A stretch of 64,000 nt of DNA from assembly GCA_035582835.1 (NCBI GenBank), contig JAYKAV010000922.1, positions 727,079-791,078 of the forward strand. The letters are read 5' to 3'. Origin of the DNA: Phoebastria nigripes (Eukaryota > Chordata > Aves > Procellariiformes > Diomedeidae). The position numbers and the translations under genes are program-made. The notes beneath the pieces are model-generated. The model saw only the letters and a program-made list of their open reading frames with translations, was not told the origin of the DNA and did no database searches. Shown in pieces: positions 38,080 through 50,110 of this stretch (its first letter is position 1; every line of letters begins with the position of its first letter).

Positions 38080-41000
38080 CTGGACTGTTCTTCTTCCTTC
38101 CAACTATTTCTCTGATCTTTTTTGTCATTCCTATGAAACCAATTCCCAAGCAAGTTCCTTCCTCTGTTTTAATGGCCCAATATCCCTTCGCACATACAAC
38201 TCTTCCATGATGATTTATATTGTGTCATGGTCATCTCCTGAACAAATGCTTCAAGAAGGGTGGTAGTACTGGCATTATCAGAAGACTTATTTAACTTTAT
38301 GTGAATAGCTTTGGCCTAGTCACTGACAGACAATGTGACCAATGTTCTTCAATATACTTGTGAAGCAATATATATATATCACAACATCAGCGTGCTAAGC
38401 ATTATATACATAGTTTCTTAACTAGGGCATCACAATTCACAGCATGTACTGCTTTTTTAGTCTCAGGACTTGGACTGGACCCAGCTTCTTTTATTATTAA
38501 TAATGTCTGTAACTACATTTCTTTTTCGTTTCCTCTGACCAAATATGTGCATAACCAGGCCTCATTTTTGCAAAATCGAANCATGTCCCCCTTCTCTTTT
38601 GCCTAATAAAGTATCTACAGTCCTTTTATTAGTGGGTTTCCTTTATCTTGCCACACAGTATGTTTATGAACCTGGTCTACCTTAGCTTTCATAGTGTCCC
38701 ATGAAACAAGGCAAACCCTGTAGTCATAGTTCACAAAGTACCAATTCATCTGACTCCCCTCTTTGCCTACATTTCTCACTTGTGGCTTTCTAAGTCACCT
38801 TGCTAGATGCATCCAATGTGTTATCATAGATTTCCAGGCAGTCCAGACACCGGAGTTGTGCTCTTCACTTGCTGTGCCACATCTACAAGACAGCTAAGGG
38901 GTGGCGGGTGCCTTCTTACTTGTGTTACCCTTTTCCTTCTTTTCCCCATGGTGGGAGAGGTCTCCAGATCCTGTAGCTGTGAAGGGATGTAGGTGACTAT
39001 ACATATGGAGGGGATCTTCAGGGAAAGGGATGGCTCAACAGTGAAGGTGTCCTTGTCCGACCTTCTCAGTGGCACATCTTTCCTGACTTCTCAAAGCTAC
39101 ATCTTTGCTAAGTGATTTCTCTCTACGCAGGCTGAGTCTCCCAGCTACTTATTCAGTCCTTCAGTCTCAAGCAAGTATAAAGCTCCATATTTGAGCCAGC
39201 CATAATGTAGGAATGCTTTGCCCCATCAGAACAAAGTTCTTGAGATAGGGTCTTTTATGGTTTCTGATGCCTTTCTTATTGGAAATATCAACTGTCCCCT
39301 TGAGTAATTTTCTTTTCTTTCAAGAACTGCTTGAAATTTTTTTCCTTTCTTATCTGCCTTCCTTCAACACATGCAAGGAGAAAATGGCCTTACAAACTAC
39401 CTGGCCTTAAAGGGCCATGATGAAGCAAAGTTTAAAACATCAGGCACTGTAGAGTAAATTAAGCCTGGATAACAAATTTTGCAGATTTCTAGAGCTTTGT
39501 TCATGAGCTAGGGAGAATACTTTGAATATAGGCTTCTTCTTGGGGTGTTTATTTATGTTACTGTGTTGAGTTTCACAAAGAAGTTCTGGTACTCTGTCTA
39601 GCTGATTTACAAAGAAAATTCTTGATTTTTCTCTATCACAGAAGCTGTGATATCTTATGGGTAAGATTGCCTCCAGTGTTATTAAAAATCTGCAGGGTAA
39701 ACTAATCTCACAGTAATACCAGTAACCTTTGGCCACANTCTTTTGACTTCACTGGTCTCTCACAAGTATAACAGAGCAAAAAGTAAATCTGCACAATGTT
39801 AAATGTGGTTCATCTGTTGAAATGTACTTTTTCAGAGACTCTATTAATAGCTGATTCTCTCTATGTTACAGATGAATATACTCTCATTAACTATTATCTA
39901 AAAGAAAAATCTGGACAATAAAATATATGCAGCCACTCATGAAAATCCTAGAAAGGCAAATTATTTGAAACACAGATTTGCCTATCTTCTGTCAGCATGG
40001 GCTCACAGATACACAGATGGTCTACACAGGAGCGGTAGGGCCGATCCTTCCTAGAAGCATTAGAGTCACTGTGCACACCTGATGCTCAGTGCATGCATAT
40101 CTGCTTCTGTCAAGAGACTCCCAAACAGAAATACACTACTCTCACTGGATGCAGCTGCTCACGCGCAGTAGCCCATGGCATACCCAATGGGTACATATCT
40201 ATCAGGATTTTTTACATGCAGGTAGCAATTTGGTTTTGCAATACACTTTGCAACTAAGTGCCTAACTGTGTATGTGCACATGCCAACTTCTGATTTCTAA
40301 CAGCATGATGGGTAGGCATGTGTGTGCAGCTACGCTGTGGCCATGGTGAAAGAGAAAGGAAGCAAATGCTTAGTGCAGATGAGAAGGGTAGAACAAATTC
40401 TCAGTAACTTCTTTCCTGAAAGAGTTCTGTGAATATTATGTCTTTTGTAAATGCTCCAGTAGCAGCTGAATTAGAAAAAGTGAAGATCTGCTCCAGAGAA
40501 GAGGTGCCTGTTGGGGGATATCCAAAGGGCCAAGGTGGATGTCCAAGATAAATGGCCAGTAAGACTTGTGCATATGCTCTGGGGCAAGATTGAGTGGAAA
40601 GGAAAATGTATTTTAGCAAGTATCTTCTGACCTTGCTCTTCAAATGGCTGACTCGTTTTTAAGTTTTTATTTTCTTTTACATTTACAAACAGCCTTTTAA
40701 AATTATGTTTTCATTTATGCTGATTTTTGGGCACAAGGGCACTGGCAAGAAGAGATTTTCACCCCTCAACTAAAATTCCAATAGCTTTAACACTGCAAAA
40801 CCCCTTAGGTTTTCCCCTAGTTGAAGGAAGGATGAAGAAAACTCTGCATTGCTGTTTTCACCCTGGTAATAATACAAGGTTTTCCTTAAAATGACTGTGC
40901 AGATGGCTGTCTGATTTATTGGGTCACTTACTTGCTACCATATCATCAATTCAGGTGGCAGAACTACATGGAAAAGGAAAGGTGTGCACCGTTACAAGCT

Positions 41001-42869
41001 TTCATTGAATACCTTTGGAAACATAGTTCTTATTGTTCACTTAATACTTGTTTTGTTTCGCACAAGCTGCTCAGCAATGACAGGCTATCTCATGCTCGGC
41101 TGCCTGCTGCCGCTGCCAATGTAGAGCCCCTTTTCCTGCATGGATCCTGGTGGCCTTGGAGCAGTGCAGGGTGGCAACCTGATAACATGGTGGCATCTGC
41201 CTCAACGTGTGAGGCTTGGAAGTCATCGCTTTCACGGCAATGACCCTTTGCAAGGAAATGGGATCTGGAGCACTGTGGGGTTTCTGGAACATCCCTGCAT
41301 CTGCTGCCTGATTACCCTGGCTAGGAAGGAGAGAAATAGAAAACAGATTAGCCTGTGTTATCGGACTCAATCCTTTTATTGATTGCCTTTAAGGGATGAT
41401 TTTCACTGCACAATTAGCCTGAACTTTAGATGTAAATCCTTTTTTAGACATTTTTAAGCCTGAGTGAGCTGGAAAGCACACATTTGCTGTGAGCGTGCAG
41501 GCCAGAGTACAGAAGCAGTTTCCAGTCCATGCTCATCTGCTGATGCTGCTGATGCACTAAGTCCTCCTGTGACTGATGTGCTTCTGTAGAAATGTCTTCC
41601 CTCCTGGCACGGAAAGTGATCTTGAACATATATGGGCCAGTAAAACAGTGTGGCTTTGCTGTGGAAATGCTACTTTTGGACTAATTGAGTGGTCAAGATA
41701 CATATTGTATGTAACCCGCAAAACGCTTTGAACCTGAGACTGGATTGTTGACCCTTAAAAATCCTCAGCAAGTGCCAAGACACATCTTTTTCGTTCTGCT
41801 CTGTAAAGAGAAGTAAAACCTCTACATGAAGGGGAATAAGCAGCCTTGGAGCCTCTCTCTGTAAGTTATGTGCCAAGAGCTGGACAAGCTCCCAGGCACC
41901 CAGGCAGCTGGCACACAGGGTCTGCACTGCAGCCCCTGTTGCTGTCTTCCAAGCTGTGATGGGAATTAGGCAGAAAGGTCACCCTGGGCTGGTTTGGGCA
42001 TGGGGAAATTATTAACACCACCACCACCACCAGGCTACAGTGCCAACACTGCTCACATTGCCCTGAGTGGTTCAACAAACTGATCTGTCATGGGTGGGGT
42101 AGGAGGCAGATAAAGAAGGAGCTTGTATCCTTTTTTTCCTCCTTCTCCCTATGGCCTTCGCTGGACCTGACATCAGACTAGAATTACAAGAGGTTGCACC
42201 AGTGCTTAGCTGGACATAATGTTTTACCTTGCACCTTGTTTGTGGACAAAACATTTAGACAGTTGCTATATAGTCACTCCTGGTTAAACCTCACAAAACA
42301 TTAACCTTATTAATATTTAATAGTTAGATGCAAATTATAGTCAGCCAATTAGTTTTCTCTCCAGCTTCAGCAGTTTCCCAAGAGGCTGATGCTTAAGTAC
42401 CTTAATTTGTCTGTCTGGCGAAGGTGAAAGTGTTAAAAGGAGCTTTAATTTGTTGTTTAGTTGTCCTTTCATTTTTTTTAGGAATCACTTGAAAGGTGAT
42501 CAGATGAAATGTGTTTACTTGCCTTTTATTTTCTGCAAAAGGCAACTGAAATGTTGATACTGAAGCAAAGATAAAGCTTGCTAGTATAAGTAGGTGGTCT
42601 CACTTTATTGGCATACTTACACCCACACACACAAGACATTTTGCTCTTTCTGTAACTTTGAATTAGCTACAGTCTGTATTAATACATTGGCTTATTGGAT
42701 GTAATTGCCTCCTACCTATATAGATCCAGAAGTCAGCTACGTACTAATAACTAATGTAATTTTTTGCTTTAGCTGAAAAGTCAGGCTTTTGTTCATTTGA
42801 TGTTCAAGGTTATGATGGTCGTTTTCTCCCTCATCAGCTTTGGAGCAGAGACAGAACATGATAGCATAG
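38080..42869. other. Non-coding DNA, no gene recognised
   Basis: No gene or classifiable repeat was seen. There is a short (AT)n run near 38369-38380, a (CTGATG)-like patch near 41537-41552 and a (CAC)n run near 42018-42033. Open frames reach 103 codons (40932-41243 plus) without recognisable content. N bases are at 38581 and 39738. Confidence 0.55.
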
Positions 42870-42874
42870 GACAA
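42870..42874. repeat. Target site duplication, left copy (LTR C)
   Basis: GACAA precedes the LTR and is repeated at 43437-43441. Confidence 0.85.
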
Positions 42875-43436
42875 TGTTGTGGTTTAACCCGGCAGGCAGC
42901 CAAACACCACACAGCCGCTCACTCACTCACTCCCCCGCAGTGGGATGGGGGAGAGAATCAGGAAAAAAAAAGTAAAATTCGTGGACTGAGATAAAGACAG
43001 TTTAATAGAACAGAAAAGGGAGGGAAAATAATAATAATAATAATAATAATGGTAGAATATACAAAATGAGTGATGTACAATGCAGTTGCTCACCACTTGC
43101 TGTCCACTGCCCAGCCCATCCCCAAACAGCAATCGCTGGTTACTTCCTGGACCACGCCTCCTATTTATATACCGAGCATGATGTCATATGGTATGGAATA
43201 CCCCCTTGGCCAGTTTGGGTCAGCTGTCCTGGCTATGCTCCCTCCCAGCTTCTTGTGCACCTGGCAGAGCATGGGAAGCTGGAAAGTCCTTGACCAGTGT
43301 ACACACTACTTAGCAACAACTAAAACATCAGTGTGTTACCAACATTATTCTCATACTAAATCCAAAACACAGCACTGTAACAGCTGTAACAGCTACTAGG
43401 AAGAAAATTAACTCTCTCCCAGCCGAAACCAGGACA
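42875..43436 (-). mobile_element. Solo LTR C of an avian endogenous retrovirus
   Basis: This 562-bp element runs from TGTTGTGGTTTAACCC to CCGAAACCAGGACA and is flanked by a perfect 5-bp duplication. On the minus strand it begins TGTCCTGGTTTCGGC, has a strong TATATAAATAGG box (complement of about 43160-43171), an ATTAAA polyadenylation signal (complement of 43001-43006) and a CA-terminated 3' end. I recall this LTR type as very abundant in bird genomes. An (AAT)n microsatellite (43027-43050) lies between TATA and polyA. No internal genes adjoin it. Its U5 end shares a motif with LTRs A and B (plus strand: GTGGACTGAGATAAAGACAG against a near match in B), suggesting a related lineage. Confidence 0.9.
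43027..43050. repeat. (AAT)n microsatellite within LTR C
   Basis: Eight uninterrupted AAT/ATA units lie inside LTR C, downstream of its TATA box in the direction of transcription. Confidence 0.9.
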
Positions 43437-43441
43437 GACAA
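43437..43441. repeat. Target site duplication, right copy (LTR C)
   Basis: GACAA, identical to 42870-42874. Confidence 0.85.
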
Positions 43442-46400
43442 AGAGTGTAGCAAAATGATAGTGTGATCAAACAAAGCTAAAGTTTACNGATTTGATCCTG
43501 AAATTGGATAGATGATGTAAAAAAGCAACAAGCCGGTGTCTGTTTTGAAGTACTTCTTCCCTCTAGTGTAAAGAGGTATTTGACACACACGACACTTAGA
43601 TATCTCAGCTTGCTGATGGTTTCTCAAATATCTGACACAGTGGGAAAATTGGCAACGCTTTTTTTCAATACTTCATTGCCGTTAACACCACAGAGCTGGC
43701 CATAGTCAGTATGTATTGTGGTTAAAACACTGTTGAGTACTGCTGAGAGCAGGGAAAGACTCCACTTATCTGTTCCAGCCAAATGTGTTGAGCTTACAGC
43801 TCATAGAGTCATTACCAAGCTCAAGCAGTGCTTTGAGGACTTGATGTTAAAACTCTGCACCAGCACTTTCCACCTTTGTTTTTTAACCATTTCAAAAACC
43901 CAAAGTAAAGCACTGCCAGGTAAGGTGCAGAGATTTCTCTACAGACTCAATGTATTGNCCTCATGTATCATTTATAAATGCTCAAAAAGTTGCAGTAAAG
44001 TATCTCACTGCAGACAGGTTACATGACCTCTCTTCTGAANAAAGCTGTTTCAGTAAAATATACTGACAATCTATACAGTATAGGGGAAAGAACCATCACT
44101 GATGTGCCTTGTTTCATGGGAGTAAATAAATTAATGTCAGGACTGGGATAAAAATAATTCATTTTTAAATGCTGAGCCATTTCATAGCATTTTTGGATAT
44201 TTCAAGTTATTATCAAGCTAGTAGTTTATGCCCTGTTATCACCTATAATTTCTCCCTTGTCTTTAAGGCATGATGTTACTTTTTAGGGTTATACTTGGAC
44301 TTGCTCGATATATTGTCACTCCCGGTTCAAATCCAACCTGACATCCCAAATGCAATGAGGTTAGTGGTTTCATCGTAGCCTCAAGTGCACAGTAGTATGC
44401 TGAATAAACCTGCACATATAATTCTGCTAAATTTGGACTGTAAGGGGGCCCTAGCACCGAGTTACTATGGAAACAGAATTCTTCTTTTCTTTAGAAAGAA
44501 ATTCCCCCTAGGTTTAGTAGTGTGAAAAAAATTCCCAATATTAGAGCTCTGTGATGTTTCCCTCCATTATCCTTTTGTGCCCACACTTTCTTAATAAGAG
44601 TTTAAAGATGACTTTTTTGACTTGTCCATTTAATATTCCATTTGATCACTGAGTTTTCATGGTATTTTATCTGAGGGAAAAAGCAATGCAGTTCCCCCAC
44701 AGCTGTTTGGATAGCTGTATGTATGAGTGCTGATGATTTATAGAGAACTGTGCACAGTCACAGTGCTGAGCAGAACACAGACAGTGTTTGCTCTTCAGTA
44801 GATTATGTAGACATAGGAGGAATCTCTTTCTAGCAGGCTATCACAGAAAGATAAAGGCTGAAATCCTGGCTCTGCTCATGACATTTGCCGTTTCACCCAG
44901 GTCTCAGGCTGAAAGATTTTATGACAGAACCCAGATAAAAGATTTACAAGTTGGGAAACCGGACTGCTTGGATGGGATGACAGTGAATAGAGAATCATGT
45001 CTTACGCAAATTGGAGAGAGGCTTGGACAGGACAGTACTTTTTCCTGAGACTGTATTTACAAGAAATACTCTTTGAGAAGCAAGTTTAGGAGGGACTGTG
45101 GGAAAGTTGCATAGCAAGAGAGCTAAGTTAAGCATGAATGAAAGGTGCCATGGTACAGAGAGGCAGAAGGAAGCAAAGTGGGCTGTATGTAGAGGAAGAA
45201 ACTGAAAGAGCACATAGCATGAGGGAGCAGTTTGAGAGGACTTGAGAAGAGAGGGGAATTAGCAGCCTCTTGAAGGAGAAGCTTCGAAGCTTGATTTAAT
45301 GTGAGGAATAGCAGTACAAGGAAGTGTAATTATGTTTGTAAATGCACAGCTCACCAATGGATAGAGTGAGCAGGTGAGGAACACTCTTTGCTCATGTGCT
45401 TGATAATAACAATCATGTCTAAGTGAGGGGGAAAAAAAGTGAGATTTTCCAATTTAATCACAGGTTGAAATGGCCAGTCCTTTTTAAACCATTACTAGGT
45501 TAAGCCTAACTTTAAATCTATATTCAAGTATAAATCCATTAATTTTTTTCATGGTCTTTCAAGTTTATCTCCTTTCCTGTAAAGATCACTGAAGGGGCAT
45601 ATGTTTTTAAAAAGCTGTTTTAAGTGGTGAAAAAATGCTGATGAGAAGTATTGAAACTCTCCTCATATAGTCCAGCTAATCTTCAACAACAATTTGTTAC
45701 CCTTGTCTTGAAAAGCCAGGTTTGTAGGGTTATACAAAGAAAAAGCAAATGAGATAATTATAGACTTACACTCCATGAACAATTTCCATTCATTCCAGTA
45801 AATATAAAGCAAATTATATAAGTGATATGTGGCACAGAGCAACAGTGCATCCTTGGAAGAACATTAGCACACACACTTTTTAATGTGGAGAGCATAGACA
45901 ATCTTCCATTTCCATATAATATGGGACTGTAGAGCCTATGGCCAGGTTCTGTGTACTGCTGAGGGTATCATCTGCAATGCCCAGAGGTCTCTGGTGGAGA
46001 CTTGTCCTTGCAGAGTGCCTGGGGGACAGAAAGCCGGAAGAGGTAGCTCTACCTCCAGCCATGGAAGTTGCCTGGTGAGGAGACACCTTGGTGCAACAGG
46101 TCTGTTATGAGGCATGAGAGAAGCACTGTATGTTAGAGCAAGGTCGTCTTCTCTTGTTCCTCGTCTAGTATATTGTAAAATACCAGTAGTGAGGACCACA
46201 ATAAGCCCTCCTTAATGCTTGTCCAAGGCCGAATTCCTAGGCATGAATGCACACACCAGTGTCCTCCGCATTGTGGGAAAAAATCAGGCATTGGAGGATG
46301 GGAATTGGAGCCTCACACAGAGGATTTCAATTACTTAACCAAATACTGTGTACAGCCTGAGGCATCAATCCTTACCCTTTCTGAGGACTCTGCCTGTTAC

Positions 46401-47441
46401 TAGTTTCTACAACTAGAGGTTGACTATTGCAGCCTCTTCCAGCTTTGGCAAAGAAATATATTGTGAAACTCGCCTCTTCCACCCTGCCCCAGAACTTGTT
46501 GCACAGTTGAATCAATCAAGTAGAGACATTTGGAGAGATTTTCAAAGGTGCAACTGGGATGTAGGTGTTGAATTCTCGTTTACTAATGCTAGTGAAAGAC
46601 ACGTTCTTGTTGGTTGTGCTGTTGGTTTTATAACAGCAACAAGGTCTAGGACTTTGTGGTCTTTCTGACTCTACTTTGAAAATAGTTTCAAAAAATATTT
46701 GGAGAGAATAAATCTACAAAGTGACATGTAGGCCGTTACTGTTCCCTGGCAGTATCTCTATCACTCCTCTTCTCTTACTGATCAAAGACAGAGAACTCTG
46801 CATTAGGAAGGCTGTACAGTAACCCTGGAGAAAATGATAGATTTAAGAAATTTAATTATTGCAAAAAATGAAGGTGGTTGTGCTTAAATGATACACTACA
46901 GATAATAGAAAGTCTCTTGTCTATGGCAGCTTTCAGTGTTATGTTGGAAAAAGAGCAGAAATATGTTACAAGTTTCCATGTTGACAATTTATCAGACAAT
47001 TGCAAGGGAATACAAGCTTTAATAAACTGATTATGCATCTTTTGAATTTACCATTCTGGACGTACTGGCTGAATCCTCCTGATCAAGGTTTTATTAACCA
47101 GAAGCTAAAAAAACATTGCAGTCATAGATTTGTGGTGCGTTTTTTTTAGCACTGACACTACTATGGCTGTTTGAAATACCATGTATACTAAATTGACTTT
47201 TGAAATTAATTTCAGGGATATTAACTTCCAATAAGGGCATAATTTAATTTTGATTCAAAAGAGTATCGATGTCACCAGGAAATACCTAACTGAAGGTTTA
47301 TAACACAGTTCTTTTGGGCTGCATGAAGCTTATCAAAGCGGTTAAAGGGAACCAGTTGCACGCTCACACATTTCAACACTTAGTAATTTGCAGAACTTCC
47401 AGTGACACTGTTGCGTTAGAAGTAATCCAAGTACTTTGTCC
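43442..47441. other. Non-coding DNA, no gene recognised
   Basis: No gene was recognised. A B-box-like GGTTCAAATCC at 44328-44338 is noted separately. About 45060-45300 is purine-rich and may be an old repeat, but I could not assign it. The longest open frame is 102 codons (43718-44026). Confidence 0.55.
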
Positions 47442-47446
47442 CCTAT
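47442..47446. repeat. Target site duplication, left copy (LTR D)
   Basis: CCTAT precedes the TG end of LTR D and is repeated exactly at 48441-48445. Confidence 0.82.
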
Positions 47447-47574
47447 TGTCACNTCCCGCCTGTGCGGGAGAGGTGACTCAGATTCACAAATTCCCTCGGT
47501 ATGGATTAAGGTGAAACGACACTCAAAGTCTGTACATAAGCAAAGACTTTTACTCTATAGCTAGGCTCATTGGT

Positions 47575-47682
47575 AAATAATTGGATAACAGAAAAGCTTG
47601 TTGCTCGCCACTGTGGTGGGAGTTTATGAAATAATTGGGTAGCAGAAAAGCCTGTTGCTCACCACTGCTGTGGGAGTTTATG
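47575..47682. repeat. 54-bp tandem duplication within LTR D
   Basis: Two copies (47575-47628 and 47629-47682) both begin AAATAATTGG and end GGGAGTTTATG, with a few substitutions. They lie on the 3' (U5) side of the LTR. Confidence 0.88.
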
Positions 47683-47717
47683 CCTTGCGTTACTTACTAG
47701 GAAAAGGTAAAAGAATA

Positions 47718-47766
47718 CAAGAAAGAGAGAAGGAGAGAGTGAGAGAAAGAGAGAGAGAAAGAGATC
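47718..47766. repeat. GA-rich simple repeat within LTR D
   Basis: An almost pure purine tract of GAGA/GAAA units. Confidence 0.85.
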
Positions 47767-48440
47767 ACTGGTCCAGGTTCCAGCNCTGGTTCAGCCAACG
47801 GGGGTCTCAGGTCTGCAGGAGCGCTCCTTCAAAAGTTCCCAAAAAGAGTCCCAAGTCCCCAGATCGAAAGTCGAAAGTCCCCCCTAGGCACTTGCCTTCC
47901 CCTTTTATGCCCGCCGTTCACTTCAAACNGCCCCTCTGCTACGGGGGCAGTTTCGTAGTTCGCCTCTATTGGTTCTTGTATGTCTCGTCTTCACTTAAAG
48001 TCACAGTGTCCTTTCTTTTTACTGCGCATATTCAATGGGGAAGGGGCTTTGTTGGGTAGGGGGCTTTTCCTGCTGGTGGGTGGATTTTTTAGTATGCTAA
48101 TTAGGATAGTTCACTCGTAGTTCAAGTAGTTGTTTCTTTGGTTTTATCAATAGTTCTTGTTTTCTTAACACTTATCTAGATACTCCCTTATTTGGCCGAC
48201 TTATGGTGTTGTCATAGTTNTTCTCNCAAGGCCAGACCCAGTTAACTCTCTACAGAGGAGCCTTCCTGGGATTCACCATCCCTCAGTCTTGTGAGTGTTG
48301 GAGACATTCCTCGGACAGGCTCAGGGGATCTCCACCNCCTGCNCCCTTANCAAGTTTTGTCTCCTGTCNTTGGAAAACAGTTCTTTGTTCCAGTGGGTTA
48401 CAAGTTGGCCTGGGTGTTAGCTGCCAGTTGGTCTCTTACA

Positions 48441-48445
48441 CCTAT
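48441..48445. repeat. Target site duplication, right copy (LTR D)
   Basis: CCTAT, identical to 47442-47446. Confidence 0.82.
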
Positions 48446-49527
48446 GACTCCTTTCTTATGTATTTTTAGAAAATCTTTGGTCTGTTGAAAAATCAGGACT
48501 TAGTCCTAGAAGATTTTGTGGAACAGAAAACCTTATCAAAGGGTATAGATACACTGTCAAGCAAGAGCAGTACATGAATAAGGAATACTGCCAGGCAGAA
48601 GTCACTCAGAAGTAGGCGAAAATCTTCATTCAGAATCCATTTCTACGTTTCCCGCTGAATATTTTCTACTAGGTGTTAGAACAGCATTGTTATTTCAGCA
48701 ATATAGACTTCTGTGTATGGTCAGTTGTCGAGGTGGGCAGATATGCAAAAGTGACTGTCCCTATAAAAATGGTGTAATTCACAGCACGTAGAGCAGACAG
48801 TGACCACTAGAAGAACTAGTCAGGCTCCATGAAGATCTGTAAGAACATTTCTGACTTTCTCGCAGCCAGATAGTGAGTAATTTGCTCGCGGTCGCAGAAG
48901 GTCTGTGGCAAGGGAGAAAAAGAACCCAATGCCTGAGGATTATTTGGATTAATTCCTGAACCCAGTCCAGTGCCTTCACCACATAATCATTCTTCTTGTT
49001 TCCACTAAGTATGATTTACATATGTTTTCTGTTTATTTGGCAGCAGTTCTTGGTACTTTGTAAATATCAAGCTTTGGCCTAGACATCCTGAAATCAAGTG
49101 TAATGTGCTTAAAAACCTTCAGCATAGTGAAGCGATTGGTAATATGTCACAGTATGGGCCTAATTCCCCACCACATTGTGCCAGCTGNGCAATCACATCT
49201 GGAAGCATTGGAAAAGGTTGGACTTCTTCAGAGACTGGCCATGAGGAGGTGTCAGAGTCCAGAGAAAGGTTCAAGCTCTTACTCTAAACTCTNGCGACCT
49301 GCTGTTGCTTTGTTCCTTAGCCAATTCAGTTCCACACTGAATGGGCTTATAAAAGGAAAACACACCTGGAGACTGTTCCTGCATTTCTCAGCTCTCATTC
49401 TCCCCTTGTTCTTCTCCTGTGATGCTTAAACCAAGTTGTGATTCAGTGCTTTACTGCTCATATTGCCATAGCACCCAGGGAGCCTGACACATGAATCAGA
49501 AGAGCACAGTATAAGCACAGATCAGAA
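48446..49527. other. Non-coding DNA, no gene recognised
   Basis: Nothing identifiable was seen. Open frames reach 108 codons (49103-49429, plus, with two N-containing codons) and have no recognisable content. Confidence 0.55.
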
Positions 49528-50110
49528 GGCTGTCTTGGTTCCAAAGACCTTACAACTAAGGTGAAAAGCCTGGGAAAACAAAGAGAGGCAAGTGGGTAGA
49601 TGGGGAAAAAAAGGCAACAAGTAGCTGATGTTGGCTAGGCGGTAAAACCAGCATACAAGGAGGCAAACCTGGAATTTTTTTTTTTTTTAATACGTAGTGG
49701 GGAAAGCGAATTGTTTTAGAGAGTTTAACAGAGAAAAGTGAGTGAGTTTGCAGGTGTCAAGGAAACTTTCTCCCCAGCATTAGATGCAGCATGAGAAAAG
49801 GCACAAAAGGGTTATCTGAATCTTTAGCATTGGCCACCCAGAAGGATATCTCCCTCTCAGCACTAAATTGGAGATAATGACCGAGGACAGCATGCGGAGA
49901 GCGCTGACAGTGAAAACAAGCCTCTATTAGATGCAGCAGGGAAGTGAAAGCCCATGCTGGGAGCATGGAGAGAAGGGTGATATGGTCAAATTGATGAGCC
50001 GGAAAAATGATCTTATGACAGCATCTAGAATGGATCTGAACAGGGCAAGTTAGGATCCATCATGGCCAAAGAGAAGACAGCATTTAAAGAGATTATGAGT
50101 TTGGAAGAAT
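49528..50110. repeat. Ancient amniote interspersed repeat
   Basis: Several phrases occur in the order I recall for an old, high-copy repeat seen in turtle, crocodile and bird DNA. They are CCAAAGACCTTACAACTAAG (49540), GCAGCATGAGAAAAGGCAC (about 49786), then AGAAGGGTGATATGGTCAAA (about 49971), GGAAAAATGATCTTATGACA (about 50001) and ATCATGGCCAAAGAGAAGAC (about 50058). Collinearity over some 580 bp makes chance unlikely. I cannot name the family or say whether it is a LINE, LTR or other class. An internal T-run (about 49677-49688) may be a later insertion or slippage. Confidence 0.55.

Larger units (their letters stand above)
47447..48440 (-). mobile_element. Solo LTR D, a different endogenous retrovirus family
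   Basis: The boundaries TGTCAC...CTTACA and the perfect 5-bp duplication define a 994-bp element. On the minus strand it carries CCAAT (complement of 47968-47972), a CATAAAAGG TATA box (complement of about 47902-47909) and an AGTAAA-type polyadenylation candidate just upstream of GTCTTTGCTTATG (about 47535-47555). This promoter layout fixes the orientation. It contains a 54-bp tandem duplication and a GA-rich tract. It shows no similarity by eye to LTRs A-C. No internal gene adjoins it, so it is a solo LTR. Nine N bases fall within it, more than in neighbouring sequence. The family name is unknown to me. Confidence 0.85.

Noticed and set aside
42018..42033. A (CAC)n run as a coding polyhistidine tract
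   Set aside because: It sits in no credible open frame. It is a short simple repeat.
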